Both the position numbers and the translations under genes were made by a program. This document shows positions 9,298 to 18,445 of a DNA stretch of 64,000 nt, piece by piece; the first letter of the stretch is position 1, and each line of letters starts with the position of its first letter. The DNA lies in assembly GCA_963727755.1 (NCBI GenBank), contig CAVSHN010000018.1, positions 62,001 through 126,000 of the forward strand. The letters run 5' to 3'. Below the pieces are notes generated by a model. That model made no database searches. It had not been told where the DNA came from and was given only the letters and a program-made list of their open reading frames with translations. The DNA is from DASYAN01 sp963727755. GTDB lineage: Bacteria > Chloroflexota > Ktedonobacteria > Ktedonobacterales > Ktedonobacteraceae.

Positions 9298-9720
9298 GAC
9301 ATGTGTTCATCTTACTTATGCTATATAAGAGATTGTGGCTTATGTTACTTATGTAACTTATGTGACAATTGTGACACTTGGGATGCTTGTGACACGTGTT
9401 CATCTTACTTATGCTATATAAGAGATTGTAACTTATGTAACTTATGTGACAATTGTGACACTTGGGATGCTTGTGACACGTGTTCATCTTACTTATGCTA
9501 TATAAGGGATTGTAACTTATGTAACTTATGTGACAATTGTGACACTTGGGATGCTTGTGACACGTGTTCATCTTACTTATGCTATATAAGAGATTGTAAC
9601 TTATGTGACTTATGTGACAATTGTGACACTTGGGATGCTTGTGACACGTGTTCATCTTACTTATGCTATATAAGGGATTGTGACTTATGTGACACTCGTG
9701 ATGCTTGGTACATATGTTCA
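9298..9720. repeat. 84-bp tandem repeat (minisatellite), about 4.5 units
   Basis: Units begin at 9298, 9391, 9475, 9559 and 9643. The first is 93 bp and the next three exactly 84 bp; the last is degenerate. Each holds GACACGTGTTCATCTTACTT, CTATATAAG and several TTATGTRAC sub-repeats. Since 84 is divisible by three and the unit has no stop, long open frames appear on both strands: a Cys-rich one on + and a His/Cys-rich one on -. Neither has a convincing ribosome site. It lies directly upstream of the methylase gene. Confidence 0.9.
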
Positions 9721-9813
9721 TCTTGTTTATGCCATATACTAGAATGTGACTCATGGGATATACTTTACGGAAGTGACTTAGTCTACGAGATACATGCAAA
9801 GTTTATAAAATGA

Positions 9814-10326
9814 CGATATCTACTCTTACTTAGTATATAACAAAGGTGGTTGCTGTGTCAAGGGAAAATGACGTTGCTGTCAAACTTTTTGAATGGGTGA
9901 AGAGGCATGTTGAGGTCGTCTGTAGTTGCTCTGCATATTCTAACATGGTCAAATACTCTCTTTCTGACGATGCTTGGCGAGTGGGCCAAGTTTGAAAACT
10001 GTCCCTCTTTTCCCTTTGAAATAGACGCTCTTGCGAGATAAGCTTAAAGAAAGTAGAGAATAGCAGAGTTATAGCTGCTCTCCCAATTTCTTTGAACAAG
10101 ATAGATGCTCTCTTTGATGTAATATGATACAACATGAAAGGAAAGTTTTGTGAGAGGCGATAAAAGCATACATCCTTCATCTGACGAGCCAGAGGGAAGG
10201 TCTAACGAAAAAGTCCAAGACCAGCCATGGAGAAATGTCACTGCAGCAATTAAGGTGGGGGCATGACAGGTTTTTGAAAAGGGCTGCTCCTCGTGGAGAC
10301 GCGCCAAGTCAAGCAGATCCAAATCT
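9814..10326. other. Intergenic stretch with dispersed GGGACA motif
   Basis: No convincing gene is seen. At 9993-10021 lies one copy, complement orientation, of the dispersed motif TTTCAAAGGGAAAAGAGGGACA that recurs at 11.4 and 36.2 kb. From 10235 an ATG opens a short frame (LQQLRWGHDRF) that ends just after the start of the next gene. It may be that gene's displaced N-terminus. Confidence 0.5.
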
Positions 10327-11346
10327 GTGGGGAGCAGAAGCCGATCGCTTCTGACCATCAAGCTGTTGCTTCTGATTCGAGCAGTAGCCTCGAGCCACTC
10401 TGACTCTCTTTTGAACCAGAGTCAGTTTTACGACTTTGCTCATCTTGGTGGGAGTGAGATTGGCGATCTTGGCAGTATTGATTTTTCCGTTTTTGATCGT
10501 GAATTAGCAGGTCCTTCTGATCAAGAAGCAACTTGGACACACTTTGGTATCAGGTCTCCAGGAGAGGTCTCAGAGCACTACTCTTGGTACCGTCATGTTA
10601 TGGCTAGATCTGGAGATGAGGTTCTGGGCCACACTAACCAGCAGGCAGGAGGAGCAGGGGATGGACGAGCATTGACAGTTTGTAATTTCACTGAATTCTT
10701 AAGAAAGGGGGCACAAACGTACAAAGATCTTGAGGATGTCAAAGAAATTTATCGCGGTACAGATAAAGAAGAGCAAATCGAGAAAATAGCTAAACAAGCC
10801 AAAATAATCGCTAAAAAACTTTATGAAGAATTACTCGAAGATTTGGGGAAATCAGGGTACGTTGGCAAAAAGCTTGCAGAAGCTAACAATATGTTTAATG
10901 CTTTACACACATGGACAAATGTTCAGGAAATTCATAAAGAATTCTATGAAAGTGATAATAGCGTTTTAGATAAGAGCACAGGTAGCTTGATAAGAGTAGC
11001 CGATATATCTTTTAAAGATATTATATATAAAAATATTATAGATCGAAAGAATAGTAAGAGTATATTTAACAGAAAGATTATCGATGATACTTTTAAACGG
11101 TTGAGATGTGGAGTTATTAATGAATGGAATAGAGTATTAGAATTTCATGAAAAATGTAAGCAAAGTAATAGTGGTAAAAATCCTAAATCGGAACATTCAG
11201 GATCTGCGGGAAATTTCAAGGGTTTAACAAGTGAGTTTAATCGCTTGCTAGACGTTGCAGACTTTGCTGGAGCTAAGAAATATCTGGAGCAGTTTGAGAA
11301 GTTAGTGATTGATCTGGAAGCAGGTGGTGTCCCCACCGAGTGTTGA
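10327..11346 (+). CDS. Unknown helical protein, uncertain start
   Basis: I do not recognise this 339-residue protein. The first third is Ser/Gly/Glu-rich with acidic patches. From about residue 115 it becomes a lysine-rich, mostly helical region (LEDVKEIYRG, KIAKQAKIIAKKLYEELLED, EFHEKCKQSN), and this part is visibly AT-richer than the 5' part, suggesting a mosaic gene. The start is doubtful: the frame opens with GTG at 10327 and has no ATG until about 10597. Reading upstream one frame over from ATG 10235 gives LQQLRWGHDRF, vaguely like the LERLRRSHGF block of the nearby paralogue family, so a 5' frameshift near 10.34 kb is possible. No membrane segment or known motif is seen in the C-terminal part. 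Confidence 0.5.
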   Translation: MGSRSRSLLTIKLLLLIRAVASSHSDSLLNQSQFYDFAHLGGSEIGDLGSIDFSVFDRELAGPSDQEATWTHFGIRSPGEVSEHYSWYRHVMARSGDEVLGHTNQQAGGAGDGRALTVCNFTEFLRKGAQTYKDLEDVKEIYRGTDKEEQIEKIAKQAKIIAKKLYEELLEDLGKSGYVGKKLAEANNMFNALHTWTNVQEIHKEFYESDNSVLDKSTGSLIRVADISFKDIIYKNIIDRKNSKSIFNRKIIDDTFKRLRCGVINEWNRVLEFHEKCKQSNSGKNPKSEHSGSAGNFKGLTSEFNRLLDVADFAGAKKYLEQFEKLVIDLEAGGVPTEC

Positions 11347-11436
11347 TAGGCTCAAAGTATGACACGGTGAACCAGCTTCTGGTGAGCATCGGCTATCGCA
11401 TCAACACTTTAGCGGAAGATTACCAGGATCTTTCAA

Positions 11437-11487
11437 GTAAAAAAAGGGACATTTTGAAGGAAAAAAGGGACATTTTGCGAGTGTTCC
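11437..11487 (+). repeat. Doubled AAAAAAGGGACATTTTG motif
   Basis: Two near-identical copies of AAAAAAGGGACATTTTG stand side by side. Close relatives occur at 9993-10021 and 36211-36235 on the other strand. Multiple short terminal repeats of this kind are known at ends of IS21-like elements; no transposase is present here, so this is at most a remnant end. Confidence 0.5.
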
Positions 11488-11629
11488 CCATGTGCCATCC
11501 AAAGCAATTGATGGCCGCCAAAACAACCATAAAGTGGCCGTTGATTGTGAGTTCAACCTGAGTTTTGCGCAGGTATGATTAGATGGCTCGAAGAATCTCG
11601 GCCATTGTAGCGCGATTCTGGGCAGTGCG

Positions 11630-12526
11630 CTAGGTGCTATGAGTCTCGCTGGTTGGCAGCGTGTGATGCCGATATCGAACAAAGAGAAACTGAGAAGGCG
11701 AAAGAGAGCGTTGTGAACTCCACTTTTCTGGTGGTTGTGCGAGGAGGTCTCCTGTTTGCTGCGCTACTGGCATTTCCCATGAGGTACTCTCAGGCAGTTG
11801 ATGCAACTGTTGTGTAGTCCAGGGTCTCTCCTGTGTGGACGCTGCTTGTTGACTTGGACCCGCTTGGTCATGTGTCTCATCTTGTGGCCATATCGTGCTC
11901 TGTCGTTGCTCGCTTTGATCTTGGCGTCTCACCTCGGCTTGCTGAAATATGGCTTCACATTGAGCTTCAGCAGGATAGTGCGCCGCAAACGGTTGTCGGA
12001 CCTCTGCTAAGCATTGAGAGCTGGTAGCATCTGCTTGAGCGTATGCTTCTGTGAGATCTAAATGTGTTTGGTGGGTCGAAGGGAAATGCCGTCTCTCAGC
12101 TGGCCCTGATCCAAAGCCTGTTGATGCAGTGTCTGCTGCTCGTTGGCCTTTGGCGTTTTGCGATGGCCCTACATGCTCACGGCCCTGTGCTGACCCTTCG
12201 GATGAGCGGCGATCAGTTAGCGAAGCTTGTGCTCGATCAACTTTATGGTCCCGCTGGACTAACAGTGCCCCTTTGATCTCTTCAGCAAGAAAGGTCGTGG
12301 GATTGTCAAGCAACTCCACCTCTTTTAAATTTGATACCATATTATGCAGTTCATATTGCTCTTGAGTTTGCGCAGGAGTCGATGTGGTCTCCGTCGAGAA
12401 GCCGTGACTTCTCCTCAGACGTTCTAATTTAGAATCACCTGGCGAATGATCTCCTACCCTTTGACGTTTAGAACTCTCTGATGGCTCTCCATTGCTTGAC
12501 CTTTCAAATGATCGCCGACTATCCAT
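11630..12526 (-). CDS. Paralogue A of the constant-leader family, unknown function
   Basis: A 298-residue Gln/Ser/Glu-rich protein with no recognised domain. Its N-terminus (RRSFERSSNGEPSESSKRQR, then KLERLRRSHGFSTET) matches the gene at 23275 (NLERLRRMHGFSMET). A second shared block runs VSNLKEVELLDNPTT to KVDRAQASLTDRRSS. After about residue 115 the two diverge, and this one continues as a low-complexity Q/S/E/P region with no membrane segment. Translation starts at ATG 12526 behind AGGAGTGATATTATT, the same ribosome site as its two paralogues. The upstream 260 bp are also homologous among them. It lies in tandem with paralogue B. Disorder plus a conserved head suggests a secreted or partner-binding protein, but that is only inference. 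Confidence 0.7.
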   Translation of the reverse strand: MDSRRSFERSSNGEPSESSKRQRVGDHSPGDSKLERLRRSHGFSTETTSTPAQTQEQYELHNMVSNLKEVELLDNPTTFLAEEIKGALLVQRDHKVDRAQASLTDRRSSEGSAQGREHVGPSQNAKGQRAADTASTGFGSGPAERRHFPSTHQTHLDLTEAYAQADATSSQCLAEVRQPFAAHYPAEAQCEAIFQQAEVRRQDQSEQRQSTIWPQDETHDQAGPSQQAASTQERPWTTQQLHQLPESTSWEMPVAQQTGDLLAQPPEKWSSQRSLSPSQFLFVRYRHHTLPTSETHST

Positions 12527-12790
12527 AATAATAATATCACTCCTATAATAAACAAAAATGCCTAGAGCATCTATATCAAAAACAACATCATGCTAACAAC
12601 TCTCATAGTCTACCCAAGGTGCAGCGTCAATACCAGAGGGAAACAGGGACAACACTGTCAAGACACGGTCTCGCCTCACCCTACCGCGTATTTGACTGCT
12701 AGCACAGCGATACACAGCATGGCAAAGCATCGATACATCATCCAAAGCTTACCACGACAATAGAGCCTCAGAATCGCCTTGTAGCGCGTT
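12527..12790 (-). promoter_or_regulatory. Conserved leader of paralogue A
   Basis: This region aligns base by base with the one at 13430-13690. Shared blocks, read on the minus strand, are GCGATTCTGAGGC-like, TCGATGCTTTGCC, TGTCCCTGTTTCCCTCTGG, GGGTAGACTATGAGAGTTGT, TAGCATGATGTTGTTTTTG and TTATAGGAGTGATATT just before the ATG. The 130 bp nearest the start are also shared with 23140-23274. Conservation of noncoding sequence ahead of diverged genes implies a common promoter or RNA leader. TTGACG-17-TATGAG is a possible promoter here. Confidence 0.7.
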
Positions 12791-12913
12791 TATGAGCAGT
12801 GCCACAAGGCAAACCTTCTTGCCGATCACAAACGCAGCGAGCACTACCATGCCCTTGTGTCTCTCGTAGTGCCCAAGTGATCATCACCGTTGCGCCGCAT
12901 GGTCTTGGTGAGC

Positions 12914-13429
12914 TTACTGAATTAGTCTTTGTTCATCTTCAGTCAATGGCTCTCCAGCTCTGCGCTTCCTTCGTGTTTCTGATATTCTTGCATTACGTGT
13001 TGCATTATATTTATCATATGTATCAATTATTCTTTGTTCATCATCAGTCAATGGTTTACCTTCTCGACGCTTCTTTAAAGCTTCTGATCTTCTTGTATTA
13101 CGTGCTGCGTTAGACTTATCAATCTTAGCAATTATTCTTTGTTCATCATCAGTCAATGGTTCTCCCGATCTGCGCTTTTTTAGTATCTCTGATCTTCTTA
13201 CTGTATATTTATCATGTGCATCAATCATTCTTTGTTCCTCTTCAGCCAATGGCTCTCCTTCTCTGCGCTTCCTTAGTGCTAATGACATTCTTTCTTTATA
13301 TGTTTTCTGTGTAGACACCGCTTCTGCTTGATCATGTTCTATTTGTGCCGTGTTGAGCGAAAATGATAGGTCTGCGCCTCCTTGATGGATCTCTTTGCTT
13401 AATCTTTCATATGATCTTGACTGATACAT
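12914..13429 (-). CDS. Paralogue B of the constant-leader family with 34-residue repeats
   Basis: A 171-residue, highly charged protein. The first 15-20 codons are alignable at DNA level with the starts of paralogues A and C (SRSYERLSKEIHQGG here). The rest is different: four repeats of 32-35 residues built on KKRRxGEPLTDDEQRII, at about 45-78, 79-113, 114-148 and 149-171. Each repeat looks like a basic helix, a turn (GEPL) and an acidic helix, suggesting a helical repeat that might bind nucleic acid or protein. I do not recognise the family. Translation starts at ATG 13429 after AGGAGTAATATTGTT. It sits between two copies of the leader, so A and B look like a tandem duplication of leader plus head with exchanged tails. 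Confidence 0.7.
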   Translation of the reverse strand: MYQSRSYERLSKEIHQGGADLSFSLNTAQIEHDQAEAVSTQKTYKERMSLALRKRREGEPLAEEEQRMIDAHDKYTVRRSEILKKRRSGEPLTDDEQRIIAKIDKSNAARNTRRSEALKKRREGKPLTDDEQRIIDTYDKYNATRNARISETRRKRRAGEPLTEDEQRLIQ

Positions 13430-13690
13430 AACAATATTACTCCTAAAATTAACAATAAATACCTAACGCATTCACCGCAAAAACAATATCATGCTAACAA
13501 CTCTCATAGTCTACCCAATACGAACCGCAAATACCAGGGGGAAATAGGGACAATCATGAGGAGACATTGCCTCGCCTCAGCAATGCCGTGTATGTGACTG
13601 TCATCTCAGCGATACACAGCATGGCAGAGCATCGATAACAATACTATCCCAACGACAAAGCCTCAAAATTGCAACGTGGCGCGATTCTGA
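13430..13690 (-). promoter_or_regulatory. Conserved leader of paralogue B
   Basis: Homologous over its whole length to 12527-12790, with the same order of blocks: TGTCCCTATTTCCCCCTGG, GGGTAGACTATGAGAGTTGT, TAGCATGATATTGTTTTTG and TTAGGAGTAATATT. The GTAGACTATGAGAGTTGTTA block is identical in A and B. The gene-distal half (GCGATACACAGCATGG on +) is shared with A but not visible at 23.1 kb. Confidence 0.7.
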
Positions 13691-13757
13691 GATATTCTGC
13701 TAGTACTGCTTGTAGTAATCCATCCTCGCACCCATATCCAAAAGAACCTTTGTTTTA

Positions 13758-13785
13758 TTGACATTTGTCATTACATAATTATACT
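13758..13785 (+). promoter_or_regulatory. Sigma-70-type promoter
   Basis: TTGACA at 13758-13763 and TATACT at 13780-13785 are separated by 16 bp. Transcription would begin near 13792. That lies downstream of an in-frame ATG at 13765 and therefore supports the ATG at 13855 as the true start of the following gene. Confidence 0.7.
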
Positions 13786-13854
13786 TATTGGTATAGTGTA
13801 CCGCTTAGTGCTTGCTTTATTTCTCCTACTGTCCTAGTATGCTGGATCGCTAAC

Positions 13855-14758
13855 ATGGATGAAATCCGTTTCGACCATTATCTCCCTTATTCAGACAATA
13901 GCTCTTACGACATTGTTTTAAATGTACAGCTACCTTCAGCAAGCATAGAAAGGATTACTATTACTATCATGTCAGATGACACAAAATCCCATCATGAATG
14001 GGAGGAGATCCAATCAAGAACGTTACCCCTATGGAGTATAGATCAACAAGAGGAACTAGCCCAGCGTGCTGAGTGGAAAGCAATTAGTGATGTAACGGAA
14101 ATTCAAGGATTGTTAAACAGCGGAGTATTTCTCATTATCAGAAAGGAAGAGCTTCCACGAATAGTATATTCATTGGCACTAGATGGCATAAAAGATATTT
14201 CAAGAGGGAAGATTCCTCCTAAGCAAGAGCGCCAGCAACTTATTCAACGATATCAAGATAGCTATTCTCATCGTTTTGAGGAAGAACTACAAGATACAGA
14301 TGGTATTCGAGTCTACACAGAGCAACAAATACGTTTACGCAAAGTTGCTATTGAAGATAGGAAAAATGCGCCTCAACACCGTGACTACCATATCCGAGAT
14401 CTTGCAGTGGTTCGCGTCCTGGCGGATCTTGGAGTGCCTGCAATTGACGGACAAGAACATCTCTCAACGATTCACGAGCTAGCTGACTTCTATCAACATT
14501 ATTATTCAGACCCAGGAGAGGAGGAATACTGGCCTAAGCCAAACTCCTTTCCCCCCCTCCGGTAACTCCTCTGCTCTAGTGCCTCTTTGTAATGAGGAAG
14601 TGCTATTTCCATCACTAGAGCATATGGATAGCCATTCCCAACAAGTTCAGCGGGGATTAGTATCTGTAAAGCTGTCACTTTTGTTCTGTTTCATAAGCTT
14701 TGCAGCAGGATTAGTTATCACTTGTATTGTCTTCTTCCTGTTCCTAATGCGTCATTAA
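13855..14758 (+). CDS. Unknown protein with C-terminal membrane anchor, frameshifted in a C7 tract
   Basis: As written the frame stops at 14565, giving 236 aa. A run of seven C at 14551-14557 sits ten bases before that stop. One frame over, an open stretch of 66 codons follows without interruption to TAA 14756-14758. It ends in a clear membrane helix (LLFCFISFAAGLVITCIVFF) and a short basic tail. With six C the gene would encode about 300 residues: a cytosolic domain with a single C-terminal anchor. The N-terminal part (IRFDHYLPYS to DFYQHYYSD) has no family I recognise. Start ATG 13855 is supported by the promoter just upstream. The tract could be a sequencing error, or a slippage switch between soluble and membrane-bound forms. 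Confidence 0.65.
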
Positions 14759-14774
14759 CATTTAAATAAAAATA

Positions 14775-14798
14775 GACCCGCCAAAATTTTGACGGGTC
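14775..14798 (-). terminator. Hairpin after the tail-anchored gene
   Basis: GACCCG, then CCAAAATTTTGA, then CGGGTC can pair along its whole length with one mismatch. On the minus strand it is followed by TATTTTTATTT. It may terminate in either direction. Confidence 0.4.
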
Positions 14799-15094
14799 CG
14801 GTCCTGGCGGCATTTCTCAGAATATTTGCATCTAGTGCATATGTCACGATGTAAATGTTGGACTGTGATGGCGGAATGTGGATAATTCTGCGGATGAGCA
14901 GGAAGCCAGCTGGAAACAGCCTCTCAAGCAGCAAAGAGCGGCTAAAGAGTGCAAAGGAGATGCGTTTTATACTTACTATTGCTTCTCATACGACTGGCAT
15001 AAGGCATAAGCAGCATAATTATCCAAATTCCACTATCATAATCTCAACATGTACACCACTCCCTCAAGAGAGGTGATATCAGTCAGGCTCCCCA
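14799..15094. other. Intergenic, nothing recognised
   Basis: No gene, repeat or RNA is recognised. Short open frames here lack ribosome sites. Confidence 0.5.
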
Positions 15095-15340
15095 TTAGAT
15101 CTGGATGACTGAAAGCCTCGTCGGGAAGCCACAACAGAGAGGAGTTTCGGAGGCTAGCGCCAGGGCCTCACCTTCGGTCAGAGAAACAGCTACTTTGAAA
15201 GACGGAGCAAGGATGTCCTGCTGAGTTAGTACCTCACGCCGCAATTGGAGAAAAATGCAGGTCGTGTCGCTGTAGACGAACACTTTGTCACCCGTCTCCA
15301 AACGAAAGGTTACATTACGCATGCCTGCCGGGGTACCCAT
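15095..15340 (-). CDS. Small hypothetical protein
   Basis: An 81-residue protein of unknown function, starting GTPAGMRNVTFRLETGDK. ATG 15340 is preceded by AAAGGAG at 7 nt, a strong ribosome site, so it is preferred over the GTG at 15379. The sequence alternates beta-like segments (VTFRLETGDKVFVYSD, FKVAVSLTEGEALALAS). No known family, membrane segment or motif is seen. It is isolated between an intergenic stretch and a LysR fragment. Confidence 0.5.
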   Translation of the reverse strand: MGTPAGMRNVTFRLETGDKVFVYSDTTCIFLQLRREVLTQQDILAPSFKVAVSLTEGEALALASETPLCCGFPTRLSVIQI

Positions 15341-15519
15341 CAGTGACTCCTTTCCCGTCTCGAAACTCACTGTGATCACCTGACTACGCTATGAGCAATG
15401 TATCTCAATAGGTCTATGTAGACTTAGCATTACTAGTCTTGCTTTACTGGTGAGTGCTGTATATAAATCAACGAATTAGCGGAGAGGAAATAACAAGCTA
15501 TCTGTATAACACCACAATG

Positions 15520-15723
15520 TCATAGTGAGGGCAATGTCTCGTGGATGGCATTAGGTGGATCTATTGTGATCATCAAATCAAATAACAACACTCCGAGCTC
15601 GGCTTCAAGCTCCTGAATTTGGGCTGAGACGCTGGATTGAACATAGCCAAGCAAGGCTGCCGTTTGGGTAAAGTTGAGCGTGGTAGCCCGGGTGCGAAAG
15701 GTTGCAAGGTGACGCAATTCCAT
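15520..15723 (-). pseudogene. LysR-family regulator fragment (HTH only)
   Basis: Starts with the typical LysR head MELRHLATFRT, then the helix-turn-helix (TTLNFTQTAALLGYVQSSVS) and AQIQELEAELGVLLF. It then breaks off after about 50 residues into a short unrelated tail and a stop. A whole LysR regulator is about 300 residues, so the effector-binding domain is gone. A DNA-binding-only protein is conceivable but unlikely. Confidence 0.7.
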
Positions 15724-15822
15724 AGAGATCCTTCCATCGAAAGAGGCGATGATGAGCATCAGTTTTATTTGTTGGACACGATTATACTTGCCCCTTACAA
15801 TAAAGATAACAACTTCCCCACT

Positions 15823-18445
15823 TTATAGGATTTCTACATAGCCTTCTGTTCCATTAACCCGGATTCTCTGTCCGTCATTGATCAGCTTGGTAGCATTTTC
15901 TACTCCGACAACTGCTGGTAAGCCATATTCACGTGCGATAACTGCTCCATGGGTCATCAGTCCACCAACTTCGGTGACTAGGCCTTTTATGGATACAAAC
16001 AATGGTGTCCAGCTAGGGTCAGTAAATGAGGTGACTAAGATATCTCCATCTTCTAGATCAGCATCTTCCATGTTTAAGATGACACGTGCTCGTCCCTCTA
16101 TAACTCCGGAAGAAACAGGTAGACCTACAATAGCTTCGGCTGGGAGATTTTCTCGTTTGTACTCACCTGCAATGATTTCACCATCAGACGTGATAACACG
16201 TGGGGGAGTTAGTTTTTCATATAATTTGTACTCGTCTTTTCGTTTGCTGATGATCTGGTAATCCAGTTTATTTGTGCGTACGACTTCGCGAAGTTCTTCA
16301 AAAGTGAGATAGTAGATATCTTCTTTTTCATGAATAACGTTGGCTTGTACGAGTTGTTCGGCTTCTTTCAGTAAAGCCTGCTTATAAACGAAGTAGCGAT
16401 TAACCATGCCGTATTTTGGATATTCACGATAACCGATGAAATTCCGGATCAGGCTGATCATTCGTTTTGTCTCTTTGGCTTTTTGTTCACCATCCGGTAG
16501 TTGCTTCAATCGATCTAATAACTCTTGTTCTTTTTTCAATGCTTCCTGTCGCCCTTGCTCAAATTTCCGATTGCTGGCATTAGGCTCAAAGTTTTTGATA
16601 TTACTGAGAATCATGGGGACAAGTGTCGTTGGTTTTTCGCTCCAACGAGTTCTCGTTATATCGATTTCCCCGGCACATCGCATTCCGTATTTGTTGAGAT
16701 AAGCCTGGATGGCGTCCCGGCTTTCCTGTCCACCATCAAACTGAACCAGTTCATCCAAAAAGTTGTCATCTTTTGCATGTTGCAAATACTCAATTACTTC
16801 TGGATAAGGGCGAATCACATCTGCGACATCCAATAGCGCCAAACCCATTTCCGAAGTGATATTGTTGGGTACAGATTGAGAAAGCGTGTCTGCCACGTTT
16901 TTTTCACCTAACCACTCCTTCATTTTTTCATTGATCCATGATGAAGCATTCATAGCAGTCATAATCACACCAAAACTTTGCGGATCAGATAAAATCTTCT
17001 TTAATTGCTGAATGTCTTCCAGAATAAAATCAAATCAGATCCGATCCTGATTTCGTTTGGATGTTTTGTTTTAGCTCTTCTATCGATGTTTCACTACTCT
17101 TGATCAAATCAGAAACGATTGCCGGATCGTTTTCGTTTAGTGTTTTATAATCCGCAAGCGACGAACCTTGATTGCTTTTACCGGGAATCTGTTCTTGCTT
17201 ATCATCCGGTAGAGATTTTATAAAATCTCCTCGCTCTAAGATGGTCATGAGTGCGTCTTTTATAAGCGGATCGTATTTTCCCAGGACATCTACTACAATT
17301 TCTCTTCTGGCAGGTGAAGCCAGATCCTGTGTGATATCAACAAACAACCTTCCCCCAGCTTTAAACATGGGGCGTGCAGCCGTTAGCTGGCAGAAAGACA
17401 ATCCCAATGGTTTCATGGCGTCAGTCATCATTTGTTGATGACCGACAGATACATACACGTGATTTTCCTGATCATTGGCATCGGGATGGGGTATAAAGTA
17501 GTGATTGGCCGACTCTGGACAATATAAAATGTATCATCAACCAAACACCATTCGATATCTTGTGGGCAACCGAAATGTGCTTCGATCTTTCTGCCCATGC
17601 GCTCAAGCTGTAAAATTTGCTTGTCCGTAAGCGTTTGCGTCTTCTGCTGATCAGGCTCAATCTCCTGTTCTTTCGTTCCGCCTTCTTTTAAGGCCATAGA
17701 TAGCCAGTTTCTTGGTGGATATCTTCTTATCGACAACCTTGCCGCTTCCGTACTTTATAGACAATCGGCAGATACCAAGCCAGAGACCAGAGCTTCACCA
17801 AGTCCAAAACTGGCATCAATGGATAGCAGCTTTCTGTTAGAAGTGACGGGATCGGCAGTAAACAAAATTCCTGCCGCCTGCGGGAAGACCATCTTCTGAA
17901 TGACCACAGACAGATGGACCTTACGGTGGTCGAAGCCGTTTTGCATCCGGTAAATCACCGCCCGTCTCGGTAAATAGCGATGCCCAGCACTTGCTGATGT
18001 GCTTTCAGGATGGCTTCCTTTCCGATCATGTTCAAATACGTATCCTGCTGTCCTGCAAAGGAGGCCGTTGGCAAATCCTCCGCCGTTGCGCTGGATCGCA
18101 CTGCATAGGCATTTTTATTCACCAAGTTTGTAGAGGAAATGGGTAACTGCTTCATCAATGTCCTTTGCAATTGCTGTCCCTTCGATGACCCTGCGAATCT
18201 CTCTGCTGATTTCACTAATTTTATCCCGGTCTTCCACCTTTAGAAGCGATAATTGATCCAGCAGATTCATTAATCGACGGTGTTTCCCTGATGATTCGTT
18301 TAAATGCTTCGGTAGAAATACAAAAGCCATCCGGTACTCGTATCCCCTCAATCCTGGACAGTTCTCCCAGGTTCGCGCCTTTACCCCCAACAACCATGAG
18401 TTTTGTTTTGTCAATATCCTGAAAACCAAGGACAAAGGAACTCAT
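15823..18445 (-). pseudogene. rph: Rifampicin phosphotransferase (PEP-synthase-like), multiply frameshifted
   Basis: Reconstructed length is about 870 residues, as in intact Rph, which inactivates rifampicin by ATP-dependent phosphorylation. The start has the ATP-grasp block FVLGFQDIDKTKL, VVGGKGANLGELS. It continues through YAVRSSATAEDLPTASFAGQ, ILFTADPVTSNRK and PQDIEWCLVDDTFYIVQSRP. It ends with the swivelling His domain GGLMTHGAVIAREYGLPAVV, whose His is the phospho-carrier. At least six frame breaks interrupt it, near 18.27, 18.12, 18.0, 17.96, 17.75 and 17.45-16.97 kb; only the last 381 codons (15823-16968) form a long intact block. Blocks read very like Bacillus/Paenibacillus proteins from memory, suggesting transfer from Firmicutes. 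A phosphoenolpyruvate synthase is the alternative, but the order fits Rph better. Not functional as written. Confidence 0.8.

Noticed and set aside
8390..9799. 469-residue version of the methylase starting at 9799
   Set aside because: The extra 209 residues are translated 84-bp repeat; the conserved fold begins at 9172.
9301..9813. 170-residue Cys-rich open frame on + across the 84-bp repeat
   Set aside because: Openness follows from a stop-free unit with length divisible by three; no ribosome site, and the other strand is equally open.
14855..15076. 73-codon frame on +
   Set aside because: No ribosome site, no recognisable composition, adjacent to a hairpin.
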